Notes under the pieces: model-generated | What the model was told of the DNA's origin: nothing | Database searches by the model: none | Seen by the model: only the letters and a program-made list of their open reading frames with translations | Source of the DNA: Stenotrophomonas maltophilia | Lineage (GTDB): Bacteria; Pseudomonadota; Gammaproteobacteria; Xanthomonadales; Xanthomonadaceae | Direction of reading: 5' to 3' | Length of the DNA stretch: 18,130 bases | NCBI GenBank assembly: GCA_002386405.1 | Contig: DGIP01000275.1 | Location: 1-18,130 of the forward strand | Translations under genes and position numbers: made by a program | Part shown: one piece after another, positions 1-8,238 of the stretch | Layout of the letters: each line of letters begins with the position of its first letter | How positions within the stretch are numbered: the first letter of the stretch is position 1

Positions 1-278
1 GCCGGGTCGATCAGGAACAGCACCTGGCCCTGCTTGACGTCCTGGCCTTCCTGGTAGACGCGCTTGAGCAGCACGCCCGGCACGCGGGCGCGCACGTCGG
101 CGCTGCGGTACGGGGACAGGCGGCCCACCAGCTCACGCTGCAGCGGCAGCGTATCGGCCTTGGCTTCGATCACGCCCACTTCCGGCGGCGGGGGCGTCTG
201 TTGTTCCGGCTTCTTGCAGGCGGTCAACGCAACGGCGACAGCGCACGTCAGGGCGAGGGTGCGGAGTGGGGCGATCAT
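1..278 (-). CDS. RND efflux periplasmic adaptor (membrane fusion) lipoprotein, N-terminal part
   Basis: This is the first 92 or so codons of a membrane fusion protein that links an RND inner-membrane pump to an outer-membrane channel. The translation begins MIAPLRTLALTCA and has a hydrophobic signal segment ending in a lipobox, LTAC at residues 18-21, so it is probably a periplasmic lipoprotein anchored through Cys21. A proline-rich linker follows, then the start of the biotinyl-lipoyl-like hairpin domain, with family-typical stretches VGRLSPYRSADVRARVPG and YQEGQDVKQGQVLFLIDPA. The ATG (278-276) shares one base with the stop of the tetR gene (TGATG), and a GGAG lies about 9 nt upstream, so translation is probably coupled to the repressor gene. 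The C-terminal part and the pump gene lie outside the window. It resembles adaptors of the AcrA/MexA/SmeD type; which Sme-type pump it belongs to cannot be decided here. Confidence 0.85.
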   Translation of the reverse strand, partial: MIAPLRTLALTCAVAVALTACKKPEQQTPPPPEVGVIEAKADTLPLQRELVGRLSPYRSADVRARVPGVLLKRVYQEGQDVKQGQVLFLIDP

Positions 279-937
279 CAGGAGAAACTCCGGTGTTGGT
301 TTGAATGCGGTAAGCGGATCGCCTCGGGCGCAGCGAACGCGCGCAGGAAACTGTCCACGGAAAATTCGGCCCACCGGCGCCGCTGTGAGGCGTCGGCACG
401 ATGGGGGGTATGAAAGCGCTGCTTCTCGAAATCCTGTCCCGCGATCATGCTCAATAGCAGTTCAGCCATGAAGTGCGGGTCGTCATGGCGCAGCAGGCCG
501 TCCTGAATGCGATGTTGGATCCATTCAGCAAGGTGAAAGGTCAGTGCCCCCGCCCCATCCCGATACAGGGAACGTGCTTCATCGGGAAAGCGGGCCGCCT
601 CTCCCGCGATCAGCCGGCGGGTCTGGACCACGTGCGGCTCATTGAAGTGGTCCAGGTAGTCGAAGGCGAACTGCAGCAGGCAGCCGCGCAGGTCATCGCC
701 TTCCAGTGCACGCAGCCCGGCCGTGGCCCGGCACAGGTGCCGCTGCAGCACCCGGCGCAGCAGTTCCTGCTTGCTGCCGTAGCGGCTGTAGAGGGTCTGC
801 TTGGAACAGCCGGCCTGCTGGGCCACCGACTCCATGCTCAGCTGCATGCCCTGGGTGGCCAGCAGATCGCGCACGGCATCGAACACGCGATGATCGCGCG
901 CGTCCAGGAAGGCGGCGGCAGGGGCGGGGGAGTTCAC
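278..937 (-). CDS. TetR/AcrR-family transcriptional repressor, probable local regulator of the efflux genes
   Basis: The 219-residue protein has the size and layout of a TetR repressor. An N-terminal helix-turn-helix lies at about residues 17-63, with the typical end pattern SMESVAQQAGCSKQTLYSRYG followed by SKQELL. A helical ligand-binding domain fills the rest. The start is a GTG (937-935) with no clear Shine-Dalgarno sequence. The stop overlaps the ATG of the efflux adaptor by one base, so the repressor is the first gene of the pump operon and probably controls it. Known TetR regulators of RND pumps bind their own promoter and release it on binding a substrate; here that role is inferred from position. 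A candidate operator lies just upstream at 954-970. The ligand cannot be predicted. Confidence 0.85.
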   Translation of the reverse strand: MNSPAPAAAFLDARDHRVFDAVRDLLATQGMQLSMESVAQQAGCSKQTLYSRYGSKQELLRRVLQRHLCRATAGLRALEGDDLRGCLLQFAFDYLDHFNEPHVVQTRRLIAGEAARFPDEARSLYRDGAGALTFHLAEWIQHRIQDGLLRHDDPHFMAELLLSMIAGQDFEKQRFHTPHRADASQRRRWAEFSVDSFLRAFAAPEAIRLPHSNQHRSFS

Positions 938-944
938 GCGGTGG

Positions 945-950
945 ACTATA
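945..950 (-). promoter_or_regulatory. Candidate -10 box (TATAGT) of the tetR-efflux operon
   Basis: On the minus strand TATAGT, a near match to TATAAT, ends eight bases before the GTG of tetR. A transcript starting the usual 6-8 nt downstream would begin at or next to that GTG, giving a leaderless mRNA, which fits the lack of a ribosome binding site. The -35 region is poor (TTCTCC at about 968-973). Inferred from motifs only. Confidence 0.4.
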
Positions 951-953
951 CCG

Positions 954-970
954 TCCAGTTCAGAATTGGA
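954..970. promoter_or_regulatory. Candidate TetR operator, 17-bp near-palindrome
   Basis: The sequence TCCAGTTCAGAATTGGA is an odd-centred inverted repeat matching at 7 of 8 positions per arm. It lies 17 bp from the tetR start codon, between the putative -10 and -35 elements of that gene. Size and location fit a TetR-family operator that autoregulates the efflux operon. A second, weaker dyad (TGGAC...GTCCA, about 943-958) overlaps it. Confidence 0.4.
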
Positions 971-1023
971 GAAGCGTTGCTTTCGGCACTGTCGGCCCCG
1001 CTGTCGTCAACGTGCCACGGAGT

Positions 1024-1046
1024 GTGCCGATGCTGGCGATCGGCAC
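1024..1046. repeat. Inverted repeat with 8-bp arms in the tetR-gdhB divergent region
   Basis: GTGCCGAT at 1024-1031 is perfectly complementary to ATCGGCAC at 1039-1046, with a 7-nt spacer. It has no T-tract and no GTAG head, so it is neither an obvious terminator nor a SMAG element. It may be a protein-binding dyad; the function is unknown. Confidence 0.45.
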
Positions 1047-1157
1047 GCAGCGCCGTGCGCATCCGTACTGCCGCGCACTGATGGCATGCGATGTAAACGC
1101 CACCCAACTGAAAAACCTTATTCCGTCCTGCAGCAAGGCCTTTTCATGCGGTAGGGC

Positions 1158-1163
1158 TACAAT
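1158..1163 (+). promoter_or_regulatory. Candidate -10 box (TACAAT) for the glutamate dehydrogenase gene
   Basis: TACAAT lies 37 bp before the ATG of the glutamate dehydrogenase gene, in the only AT-richer stretch of the intergenic region. There is no recognisable -35 at 16-18 bp, so an activator may be needed or the site may be weak. Motif-based inference only. Confidence 0.4.
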
Positions 1164-1200
1164 TTCATCTTTCCAACTGGGCAACACGCACCGCTCTGCC

Positions 1201-4200
1201 ATGAAACCGCAAAAAACAGCAGCCAAGACCGTGAAAAAAACGACCAAACCAGCCGATACGCAGACTGTTTCACCAGTGGGCTTCTCGCTGGAACCGGTGT
1301 ACACGGCCTTGCGCAAGCGTTACCCGGCGGCCGGGCAGGCCGAGGCAATGGCGTTCGCCGCAGACTTCTACAAGCGCATGGAAGCGGACGAGTTCCCGCA
1401 CCACACCGCTGAAGAATGGGCCGCACTGGCCGGCGACACCCTCGAATTCGCCCGCGTGCGCAAGGCCGGCAAGGCCAACGTGCGCGTGTTCAACCCGACC
1501 ATGAAGGCCAACGGCTGGGAATCTGCCCACACCGTGCTGCAGATCGTCAACGACGACATGCCGTTCCTGGTCGACACCGTCACGATGACCCTGGCCGAAC
1601 ATGGCGTGGGCGTGCACGTGCTGGGCCACCCGGTGATCCGTTTCACCCGCGACAAGGCCGGCAAGCTGTCGACCGTGGGCGAAGGCACCGCCGAATCGGT
1701 GATGCTGCTGGAAATCGACCGCCAGCCGGCCGAGGCCATGGCCGATGTCGAACAGGCCATCGTCAAGGCGCTGGACGAAGTGCGCGCCATCGTTGGCGAC
1801 TGGGATGCGATGCGCAGCAAGGCGCTGGCCCTGGCCGACGACCTCGGCACGCGCCAGCTGCCGGTCGACGACGCCTCGCGCGCCGAAGCCCAGGCGTTCC
1901 TGCGCTGGGCCGCCGAGAACCACTTCACCTTCTTCGGCTACCGCGAATACCGCGTGGAGAAGCAGGGCAAGGAAGACGTGCTGGCGCCGTTGAACGACAC
2001 CGGCCTGGGCCTGATGCGCGGCAAGGACAAGTCCGCCGCACGCCCGGTCAAGACCCTGGCCGCGCAGGGCCTCAACGCCACCACCGGGTTGAAGGACGCG
2101 CTGATCCTGACCAAGACCAATGCGCGTTCGCGCGTGCACCGCGCCGGCTACATGGATTACATCGGCGTGCTGGAGTTCGACGCCAAGGGCAAGATCATCG
2201 GCGAGCAGCGCTTCCTGGGCCTGTTCACCTCCAGCGCCTACAACCGCCGCCCGTGGGAAATCCCGCTGGTGCGCCAGCGCCACGAATACGTGATGAGCAA
2301 GTCGGGCCTGGCCCCGGCCAGCCACAGCGGCAAGGCGCTGCGCCACATCCTGGAAACCCTGCCGCGCGAAGAGCTGTTCCAGTCCAGCGAGGAAGAGCTG
2401 TACCGCACCGCCATCGGCGTGCTGGGCCTGCAGGAGCGCGTGCGCAGCCGCCTGTTCCTGCGCCGTGACAAGTACAGCCGTTTCATCTCCGCGCTGGTGT
2501 ACCTGCCGCGCGAGCGTTTCAACACCGACGTGCGCCTGCGCATCGAAGCGATGCTCAAGGACGCCCTGCAGGGCGAATACGTGGACAGCTCGGTGGTACT
2601 GGGCGAATCGCCGCTGGCCCAGGTGCACCTGATCGTGCGCCCGAAGGCTGGCCAGACCCTGGAAGTGGATACCAGCGCGCTGGAACAGAAGCTGGCCCAG
2701 GTGCTGCGCAACTGGCAGGACGACCTGCGCGAAGCGCTGGTGGCCCGCCACGGTGAAAGCGAAGGCCTGCGCATCGCTGCCCGCATCGGCAAGGCCCTGC
2801 CGGCCGGTTACATCGAAGATTCCAGCACCGAAATCGCCGCCAACGACGTCAGCCAGCTCGACGCGCTGACCGGCCCGGACGACCTGCGCCTGAGCCTGCA
2901 GGCCGTGCACCGCGAAGATGGCGATGGCCTGCGCCTGAAGCTGTATCGCCAGCTGGACGACATTCCGCTGTCGGACGCGCTGCCGATGATGGAAAACATG
3001 GGCCTGCGCGTGATCGCCGAGCGCCCGTACCGCCTGAGCGTGGACAACGCGCCGGTGTACGTGCAGGACTTCGAAGTGGAATCGCTGGCCGGCGCGATCG
3101 ACGCCGCTGCCGCCGACGCCGCCTTCGGTGAAACCTTCGCCCGGGTCTGGCACGGTGACGCCGAGAACGACGGCTTCAACCGCCTGGTGCTGGCCGCTGG
3201 CCTGCATTGGCGCCAGGTTGCGATGTTGCGCGGCTACTGCAAGTACCTGCTGCAGACCGGCGTGCCGTTCTCGCAGGCCTACGTGGAAGCCACCTTCACC
3301 CGTTACCCGCTGCTGGCCCGCCTGCTGGTGGAGCTGTTCGAAGCCCGCTTCGACCCGGCCACCGGGCATGAGGACAAGGACGCCATCGCCGAAGGCCAGG
3401 CCGACCTGCGCGCGCACCTGACCGTGCTGGCCGGTGGCGACGAAGGCACCCTGAAGGTCATCAAGACCGTGGTCGATGCCCGCAAGGGTGACCGCAAGGC
3501 GCAGATGGACGCCGCGCGCGACGCGCTGGTCAAGCTCATGGACCGCGTGTCCAGCCTCGACGAAGACCGCATCCTGCGCAGCTTCATGGGCGTGATCGAC
3601 GCCACCCTGCGCACCAGCTATTACCAGACCGATGCACAGGGCCGCCCGGGCCACGTGATCAGCTTCAAGTTCGATTCGGCGCTGGTGCCGGACCTGCCCA
3701 AGCCGCGCCCGTACCGCGAAATCTTCGTGTATGGCCCGCGCGTGGAAGGTACCCACCTGCGCTTCGGCGCGGTTGCCCGTGGCGGCCTGCGCTGGTCGGA
3801 CCGTCGCGAAGACTTCCGTACCGAAGTGCTGGGCCTGGTCAAGGCGCAGATGGTCAAGAACACGGTGATCGTGCCGGTCGGTGCCAAGGGCGGCTTCTTC
3901 GCCAAGACCCCGCCGGCCAGCGGTGACCGCGATGCGGTGTTCGCCAACGGCGTGGCCTGCTACAAGCTGTTCATCCAGGGCCTGCTGGACATCACCGACA
4001 ACATCGTCAACAACAAGATCGTGCCGCCGGTGGACGTGGTCCGCCACGACATGGACGACCCGTACCTGGTGGTGGCCGCCGACAAGGGCACCGCGACCTT
4101 CTCCGACATCGCCAACGGCCTGGCCATCGACCACGGCTTCTGGATGGGCGATGCGTTCGCGTCCGGTGGTTCGGTCGGTTACGACCACAAGGGCATGGGC

Positions 4201-6177
4201 ATCACCGCGCGCGGTGCGTGGGAGTCGGTCAAGCGCCACTTCCGTGCGCTGGGCCGTGACAGCCAGACCCAGGACTTCACCACGGTGGGCGTCGGCGACA
4301 TGTCCGGCGACGTGTTCGGCAACGGCATGCTGCTGTCGCGCCACATCCGCCTGGTCGCCGCGTTCGACCACCGCCACATCTTCCTGGACCCGAACCCGGA
4401 TGCGGCCACCTCGTTCATCGAGCGTGAGCGCATGTTCACCGTGCCGCGTTCCAGCTGGGCCGACTACGACGCCAAGCTGATCAGCAAGGGCGGCGGCATC
4501 CATCCGCGTACCCTGAAGTCGATCGAGATCACCCCGCAGGTGCGTGAAGCGCTGGGCCTGGACGACAGCATCAAGGCGCTGTCGCCGAACGACCTGATGA
4601 GCGCCATCCTGAAGGCGCCGGTGGACCTGCTGTGGAACGGCGGCATCGGCACCTACGTGAAGGCCGCCACCGAACAGCACAGCGACGTGGGCGACCGCGC
4701 CAACAACGCGCTGCGTGTCAACGGTGGCGACCTGCGCTGCAAGGTGGTGGGCGAGGGTGGCAACCTGGGCATGACCCAGCTGGGCCGCATCGAAGCCGCC
4801 CAGGCCGGCGTGCTGCTCAACACCGACTTCATCGACAACTCGGCCGGCGTGGACACCTCCGACCACGAAGTCAACATCAAGATCCTGCTCAACGATGTGG
4901 TGCGGGCCAAGAAGCTGACCGTGGACGCACGCAACAAGCTGCTGGCGTCGATGACCGACGAAGTGGCCGAGCTGGTGCTCAACGACAACTACCGCCAGAA
5001 CCAGGCCCTGAGCCTGATGGAGCGGATGGCGGTCAAGCGCCTGGGTTCCAAGCAGCACTTCATCCGCACGCTGGAGAAGCAGGGCCTGCTGGATCGCCAG
5101 ATCGAGTTCCTGCCGACCGACGCCGAGCTGTCGGCACGCAAGGCGCGTGGCCAGGGCCTGACCCGTCCGGAGCTGTCGGTGCTGCTGTCGTATTCCAAGC
5201 TGGTGGCGTTCCAGCAGCTGCTGGAATCGGACATCCCGGAAGACCCGTACCTGTCCAAGGAACTGCTGCGTTACTTCCCGACGCCGCTGCAGAAGAAGTA
5301 CGCCGATGCGATGGAGCGTCACCGCCTGAAGCGCGAGATCATCGCCACGGCCGTGACCAACCAGACCATCAACCGCATGGGCGCCACGTTCCTGATGCGC
5401 ATGCAGGAAGACACCGGCCGCACCATCGCCGAGGTCGCCAAGGCCTACACCATCAGCCGTGAAACGCTGGATGCACGTGCCCTCTGGGCGCAGATCGATG
5501 CGCTCGACGGCACCCTGCCGGAATCGGTGCAGATCGATGCGCTGGAAGTGATCTGGAAGCTGCAGCGTTCGTTCGTGCGCTGGCTGCTGTTCCGCCCCGG
5601 CGCGATGCCGGGCATCACCGAGGCGGTGAACCGCTACCAGGCCCCGTTCAACGACATCCGTGTCGCTTCGGGCGTGCTGCCGGACGCACAGCGCCCGGCG
5701 TACGAGGCCAGCGTGCAGGAGTGGAAGGAGAAGGGCCTGCCGCCGGCACTGGCACAGCAGCTGTCCGAGCTGCAGTTCCTGGAACCGGCGTTCGACATCA
5801 TCGAACTGGCGCGGACCCGCAAGCTGAAGCCGGTGGACGTGTCCAAGGTCCACTTCCGCCTGGGCGACGCCCTGCAGCTGCCGTGGCTGTTCGAGCAGAT
5901 CGACGCGTTGGAGGTCAACGGCCGCTGGCATGCCGTGGCCCGTGGCGTGCTGCGCGACGAGCTGGCCGCCCATCACCGCAACCTGGCTGCCCAGGTGCTG
6001 TCGATGAAGGGTGGCAGCGCCGAAGCCAAGGTCGCGGCCTGGATCGGCCGTGACGACAGCAGCCTGCGCTTCACCCTGTCGATGCTGCAGGAGCTGGCCG
6101 AGCAGAAGACGCTCGACTACCCGACGGTCTCGGTGGCGGTACAGCGCCTGGGCCAGCTGGCGACCCACGGCGCGTAA
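1201..6177 (+). CDS. gdhB: NAD-specific glutamate dehydrogenase, large (about 180 kDa) class
   Basis: This 1658-residue enzyme oxidatively deaminates glutamate to 2-oxoglutarate and ammonia with NAD. Its length fits the large GDH class known from Pseudomonas aeruginosa (gdhB) and Streptomyces, not the 450-residue hexameric enzymes. The N-terminal half holds ACT-like regulatory regions. The catalytic part has a phosphate/glutamate-binding segment with Lys residues in [15 protein letters not shown] (886-900), then a nucleotide-binding region with [11 protein letters not shown] (1142-1152) and [12 protein letters not shown] (1182-1193). The frame is open upstream into the tetR region, but homology-like sequence starts near MKPQKTAAK, so the ATG at 1201 was chosen; its Shine-Dalgarno is weak. 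The lysine-rich first 20 residues are probably a flexible tail. It is monocistronic: a divergent gene upstream and a strong terminator 23 bp after the stop. In this family the activity is usually catabolic and allosterically controlled. Confidence 0.95.
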   Translation: MKPQKTAAKTVKKTTKPADTQTVSPVGFSLEPVYTALRKRYPAAGQAEAMAFAADFYKRMEADEFPHHTAEEWAALAGDTLEFARVRKAGKANVRVFNPTMKANGWESAHTVLQIVNDDMPFLVDTVTMTLAEHGVGVHVLGHPVIRFTRDKAGKLSTVGEGTAESVMLLEIDRQPAEAMADVEQAIVKALDEVRAIVGDWDAMRSKALALADDLGTRQLPVDDASRAEAQAFLRWAAENHFTFFGYREYRVEKQGKEDVLAPLNDTGLGLMRGKDKSAARPVKTLAAQGLNATTGLKDALILTKTNARSRVHRAGYMDYIGVLEFDAKGKIIGEQRFLGLFTSSAYNRRPWEIPLVRQRHEYVMSKSGLAPASHSGKALRHILETLPREELFQSSEEELYRTAIGVLGLQERVRSRLFLRRDKYSRFISALVYLPRERFNTDVRLRIEAMLKDALQGEYVDSSVVLGESPLAQVHLIVRPKAGQTLEVDTSALEQKLAQVLRNWQDDLREALVARHGESEGLRIAARIGKALPAGYIEDSSTEIAANDVSQLDALTGPDDLRLSLQAVHREDGDGLRLKLYRQLDDIPLSDALPMMENMGLRVIAERPYRLSVDNAPVYVQDFEVESLAGAIDAAAADAAFGETFARVWHGDAENDGFNRLVLAAGLHWRQVAMLRGYCKYLLQTGVPFSQAYVEATFTRYPLLARLLVELFEARFDPATGHEDKDAIAEGQADLRAHLTVLAGGDEGTLKVIKTVVDARKGDRKAQMDAARDALVKLMDRVSSLDEDRILRSFMGVIDATLRTSYYQTDAQGRPGHVISFKFDSALVPDLPKPRPYREIFVYGPRVEGTHLRFGAVARGGLRWSDRREDFRTEVLGLVKAQMVKNTVIVPVGAKGGFFAKTPPASGDRDAVFANGVACYKLFIQGLLDITDNIVNNKIVPPVDVVRHDMDDPYLVVAADKGTATFSDIANGLAIDHGFWMGDAFASGGSVGYDHKGMGITARGAWESVKRHFRALGRDSQTQDFTTVGVGDMSGDVFGNGMLLSRHIRLVAAFDHRHIFLDPNPDAATSFIERERMFTVPRSSWADYDAKLISKGGGIHPRTLKSIEITPQVREALGLDDSIKALSPNDLMSAILKAPVDLLWNGGIGTYVKAATEQHSDVGDRANNALRVNGGDLRCKVVGEGGNLGMTQLGRIEAAQAGVLLNTDFIDNSAGVDTSDHEVNIKILLNDVVRAKKLTVDARNKLLASMTDEVAELVLNDNYRQNQALSLMERMAVKRLGSKQHFIRTLEKQGLLDRQIEFLPTDAELSARKARGQGLTRPELSVLLSYSKLVAFQQLLESDIPEDPYLSKELLRYFPTPLQKKYADAMERHRLKREIIATAVTNQTINRMGATFLMRMQEDTGRTIAEVAKAYTISRETLDARALWAQIDALDGTLPESVQIDALEVIWKLQRSFVRWLLFRPGAMPGITEAVNRYQAPFNDIRVASGVLPDAQRPAYEASVQEWKEKGLPPALAQQLSELQFLEPAFDIIELARTRKLKPVDVSKVHFRLGDALQLPWLFEQIDALEVNGRWHAVARGVLRDELAAHHRNLAAQVLSMKGGSAEAKVAAWIGRDDSSLRFTLSMLQELAEQKTLDYPTVSVAVQRLGQLATHGA

Positions 6178-6199
6178 TTATCGCCAAAGCGTAAGAACG

Positions 6200-6231
6200 A
6201 AGGCCCCGCCATTGGCGGGGCCTTTTCTTTG
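6200..6231 (+). terminator. Rho-independent terminator of gdhB
   Basis: AAGGCCCCGCC (6200-6210) pairs perfectly with GGCGGGGCCTT (6214-6224) across a 3-nt loop. This makes an 11-bp GC-rich stem running into TTTTCTTT. It starts 23 bp after the stop codon. Confidence 0.93.
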
Positions 6232-6302
6232 GGGCGAAAGCGCCTCGGTCTGGAGGTCGACCGGTGGATGGCCGGCGGTGGACAGGTGGCCACGGAAAGA
6301 GC

Positions 6303-6325
6303 GTAGGGACACGCCATGCGTGTCC
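6303..6325 (+). repeat. SMAG-type REP palindrome (GTAG head)
   Basis: GTAG (6303-6306) is followed by GGACACGC, loop CAT, and GCGTGTCC: a perfect 8-bp stem with a 3-nt loop. The GTAG head and the size match the SMAG repeats of Stenotrophomonas. It sits in the 196-bp gap between gdhB and nadK, about 50 bp before nadK, so it would be in the 5' untranslated region if the nadK promoter lies upstream of it. Confidence 0.8.
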
Positions 6326-6373
6326 AGGCCGCGACCGGGTATGCTTCCGACACATGCCATACGCAGAAACTCC

Positions 6374-7150
6374 ATGAGCGACACTCCCCGCATCGCTTTT
6401 CTGGCCAGCGCCACCGAAGCGGCCCAGCAGGCCCGCGCGGCCCTGGTCGCCCGCTATGGCGACCACCCGCCGGAACAGGCCGATGTGCTGTGCCCGCTGG
6501 GCGGCGATGGTTTCATGCTGCAGACCCTGCACCGCCACGGCGCGCTGGGGCGGCCGGTGTTCGGCATGAAGCTGGGCACGGTGGGCTTCCTGATGAACCA
6601 GTACCGCGAAGACGACAGCGACCTGCCGGCGCGGCTGGCGGTGGCCGAACCGGCCAACCTGCGCCCGCTGGAAATGCTGGCGCTGACCGAATCGGGCACC
6701 ACCACCGGCTCTCTGGCCTATAACGACGTGTCGCTGCTGCGCCAGACCCGTCAGGCCGCCCACATCGGGGTGGACCTCAACGGGCAGGAGCGGGTGGCCG
6801 AGCTGATCGGCGATGGCGTGCTGGTGGCGACCCCGGCCGGCAGCACCGCCTACAATTACTCGGCACACGGCCCGATCCTGCCGCTGGGCTCGCACACCAT
6901 CGCACTGACGCCGCTGGCCCCGTACCGGCCGCGGCGCTGGCGCGGTGCGATCCTGAAGGCCGATACCGAAGTGCGCTTCCGCGTGCTCGACCCCTACAAG
7001 CGCCCGGTCAGCGTGACCGCCGATTCGCATGAGACCCGCGACGTGGTGGAAGTGACGATCCGCGAGTCGCGCGAGCGCCGGGTGACCCTGCTGTTCGATC
7101 CGGAACACAACCTGGAAGACCGGATCCTCAGCGAACAGTTCATGTTTTGA
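6374..7150 (+). CDS. nadK: NAD kinase
   Basis: The 258-residue protein phosphorylates NAD to NADP in the cytosol. The two hallmark motifs of the family are present: LGGDGFML with GGDG at residues 43-46, and the NAD-binding TPAGSTAYN at 153-161. The sequence is shorter than E. coli NadK (292) because the N-terminus begins almost directly with the first Rossmann strand, RIAFLAS. The ATG at 6374 was chosen because the frame upstream reads through the terminator and REP element and has no family resemblance. The Shine-Dalgarno is weak. A 5'-nucleotidase gene follows 16 nt after the stop and is probably co-transcribed. The role in supplying NADP is certain from the family; control cannot be read from the sequence. 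Confidence 0.95.
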   Translation: MSDTPRIAFLASATEAAQQARAALVARYGDHPPEQADVLCPLGGDGFMLQTLHRHGALGRPVFGMKLGTVGFLMNQYREDDSDLPARLAVAEPANLRPLEMLALTESGTTTGSLAYNDVSLLRQTRQAAHIGVDLNGQERVAELIGDGVLVATPAGSTAYNYSAHGPILPLGSHTIALTPLAPYRPRRWRGAILKADTEVRFRVLDPYKRPVSVTADSHETRDVVEVTIRESRERRVTLLFDPEHNLEDRILSEQFMF

Positions 7151-7166
7151 AGGATTTTTGACCGCC

Positions 7167-8111
7167 ATGGGCGACAACACCCCCCGTTTGCTGACCGTTG
7201 CCGTGACCTCGCGCGCGTTGTTCGACCTGGAAGAGGGTCATGCGCTGTTCGAGGCCGAAGGCGTGGACGCCTATGCCGAGTACCAGCGCAAGCACGAGGA
7301 CGATGTGCTGCGCCCCGGCGTGGCGTTCCCGGTGGTGCGCAAGCTGCTGGCGCTCAATCAGGGCCAGTCACCGGAGTCACCACGGGTGGAGGTCATCCTG
7401 CTGTCGCGCAATTCGGCCGATACCGGCCTGCGCATCTTCAATTCGATCCAGCATTACGACCTGGGCATCATCCGGGCGACCTTTACCGCGGGCGAACCGA
7501 CCTGGCCATACGTGAAGCCGTTCGGCACCGACCTGTTCCTGTCGGCCAACCCGGAATCGGTGCGGCGTGCGCTGCGCCATGGCATCGCCGCGGCCACGAT
7601 CCTCCCCAAGCCGCACGGCGAGACCCTCGCGGCGGCCGAACCGGTCGACATGAGCCAGCCGCTGGGCCAGCTTCGCATCGCCTTCGATGGTGACGCGGTG
7701 ATCTTCGGCGATGAAAGCGAGCGCATCTCGCGCGAGCAGGGCGTGGAAGCGTTTGGCCGGCACGAGCGCGAGAACGCACGGGAACCGCTCAGCGGCGGTC
7801 CGTTCCGTAATTTCCTGTCGGCCCTGCACACCCTGCAGGCGGTGTTCCCGTCGGGCGAAGATGCGCCGATCCGCACCGCGCTGGTCACCGCGCGCTCGGC
7901 TCCGGCCCATGAGCGGGTGATCCGCACGCTGCGCGAATGGGGCGTGCGCCTGGATGAAGCCCTGTTCCTGGGCGGCCGCCACAAGGGGCCGTTCCTGGAA
8001 GCGTTCGGCGCGGACATCTTCTTCGACGATTCGCAGCACAACATCGACAGCGCCCGCCAGCACCTCAGCGTGGCCGCCGGCCACGTGCCCCACGGCGTCG
8101 CCAACGATTGA
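7167..8111 (+). CDS. 5'-nucleotidase of the cN-I (NT5C1) type
   Basis: This 314-residue cytosolic enzyme probably hydrolyses nucleoside 5'-monophosphates. It shows HAD-like catalytic features: AFDGDAVIF at residues 172-180, giving the paired aspartates D174 and D176; TAR at 241-243; Lys273; and FFDDS at 285-289. The N-terminal sequences RLLTVAVTSRALFDLEEGH and WPYVKPFGTDLFLSA are typical of the bacterial relatives of mammalian cN-I. ATG 7167 was preferred over an in-frame TTG at 7158, because the AAGGA just after the nadK stop lies too close to the TTG. It follows nadK by 16 nt, suggesting an operon joining NADP synthesis with nucleotide turnover; whether it acts on NMN or other NAD-related nucleotides is untested. 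Substrate preference cannot be read from the sequence. Confidence 0.9.
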   Translation: MGDNTPRLLTVAVTSRALFDLEEGHALFEAEGVDAYAEYQRKHEDDVLRPGVAFPVVRKLLALNQGQSPESPRVEVILLSRNSADTGLRIFNSIQHYDLGIIRATFTAGEPTWPYVKPFGTDLFLSANPESVRRALRHGIAAATILPKPHGETLAAAEPVDMSQPLGQLRIAFDGDAVIFGDESERISREQGVEAFGRHERENAREPLSGGPFRNFLSALHTLQAVFPSGEDAPIRTALVTARSAPAHERVIRTLREWGVRLDEALFLGGRHKGPFLEAFGADIFFDDSQHNIDSARQHLSVAAGHVPHGVAND

Positions 8112-8115
8112 CGGC

Positions 8116-8141
8116 GGTCACGACCAACGGTCGTGACCTAC
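8116..8141 (-). repeat. SMAG-type REP palindrome, first member of the array
   Basis: GGTCACGACC pairs with GGTCGTGACC through a 3-nt loop (10-bp perfect stem). On the minus strand it begins with GTAG (8141-8138). It starts 5 bp after the nucleotidase stop and is opposite in orientation to the copy at 8209-8234, whose stem it shares. Confidence 0.8.
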
Positions 8142-8161
8142 CGGTCAGGCGGACACATCGG

Positions 8162-8188
8162 GATGTCACGTCCGTTGGCCGCGACATC
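8162..8188. repeat. Degenerate central palindrome of the REP array
   Basis: Twelve-base arms with loop GTT pair at 10 of 12 positions (mismatches 8168/8182 and 8171/8179). It lacks the GTAG head. Some changes are paired and keep the stem although its bases differ from the flanking copies, for example the outer GATGTC/GACATC. Confidence 0.65.
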
Positions 8189-8208
8189 ACGGTCGGGCGG
8201 ATACATGG

Positions 8209-8234
8209 GTAGGTCACGACCGTTGGTCGTGACG
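8209..8234 (+). repeat. SMAG-type REP palindrome, last member of the array
   Basis: GTAG (8209-8212), then GTCACGACC, loop GTT, GGTCGTGAC: a perfect 9-bp stem. It ends five bases before the stop codon of the minus-strand DUF2939 gene. Confidence 0.8.
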
Positions 8235-8238
8235 CCGA

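Larger units (their letters stand above)
8141..8236. repeat. Two tandem 48-bp repeats, each holding a REP-like palindrome
   Basis: Positions 8141-8188 and 8189-8236 align without gaps at 38 of 48 bases (counted by hand). Each unit has a spacer part beginning CGGTC.GGCGGA.ACAT and then a palindrome. The 24 bases before 8141 match the palindrome half of the unit in the same phase except for the loop and the end. The array therefore looks like two and a half units filling the convergent gap between the 5'-nucleotidase and the DUF2939 gene. Confidence 0.75.

Noticed and set aside
706..1200. Upstream extension of the gdhB frame by 165 codons
   Set aside because: The extension runs through the tetR coding region and the intergenic promoter and has no family resemblance. 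The known family start lies at the ATG at 1201.
1270..6168. Antisense open frame of 1632 codons across gdhB
   Set aside because: It is in codon register with gdhB and open only because the gene lacks TTA, CTA and TCA. The translation is low-complexity in Gln, His, Arg and Val and resembles no protein family.
7158..7166. TTG start of the 5'-nucleotidase at 7158
   Set aside because: The AAGGA signal is only 3 nt away, too near; the ATG at 7167 is a better start.
8116..8234. Possible CRISPR array
   Set aside because: Only two to three palindromic units with similar, not unique, spacers, and no cas genes nearby; they fit REP elements.
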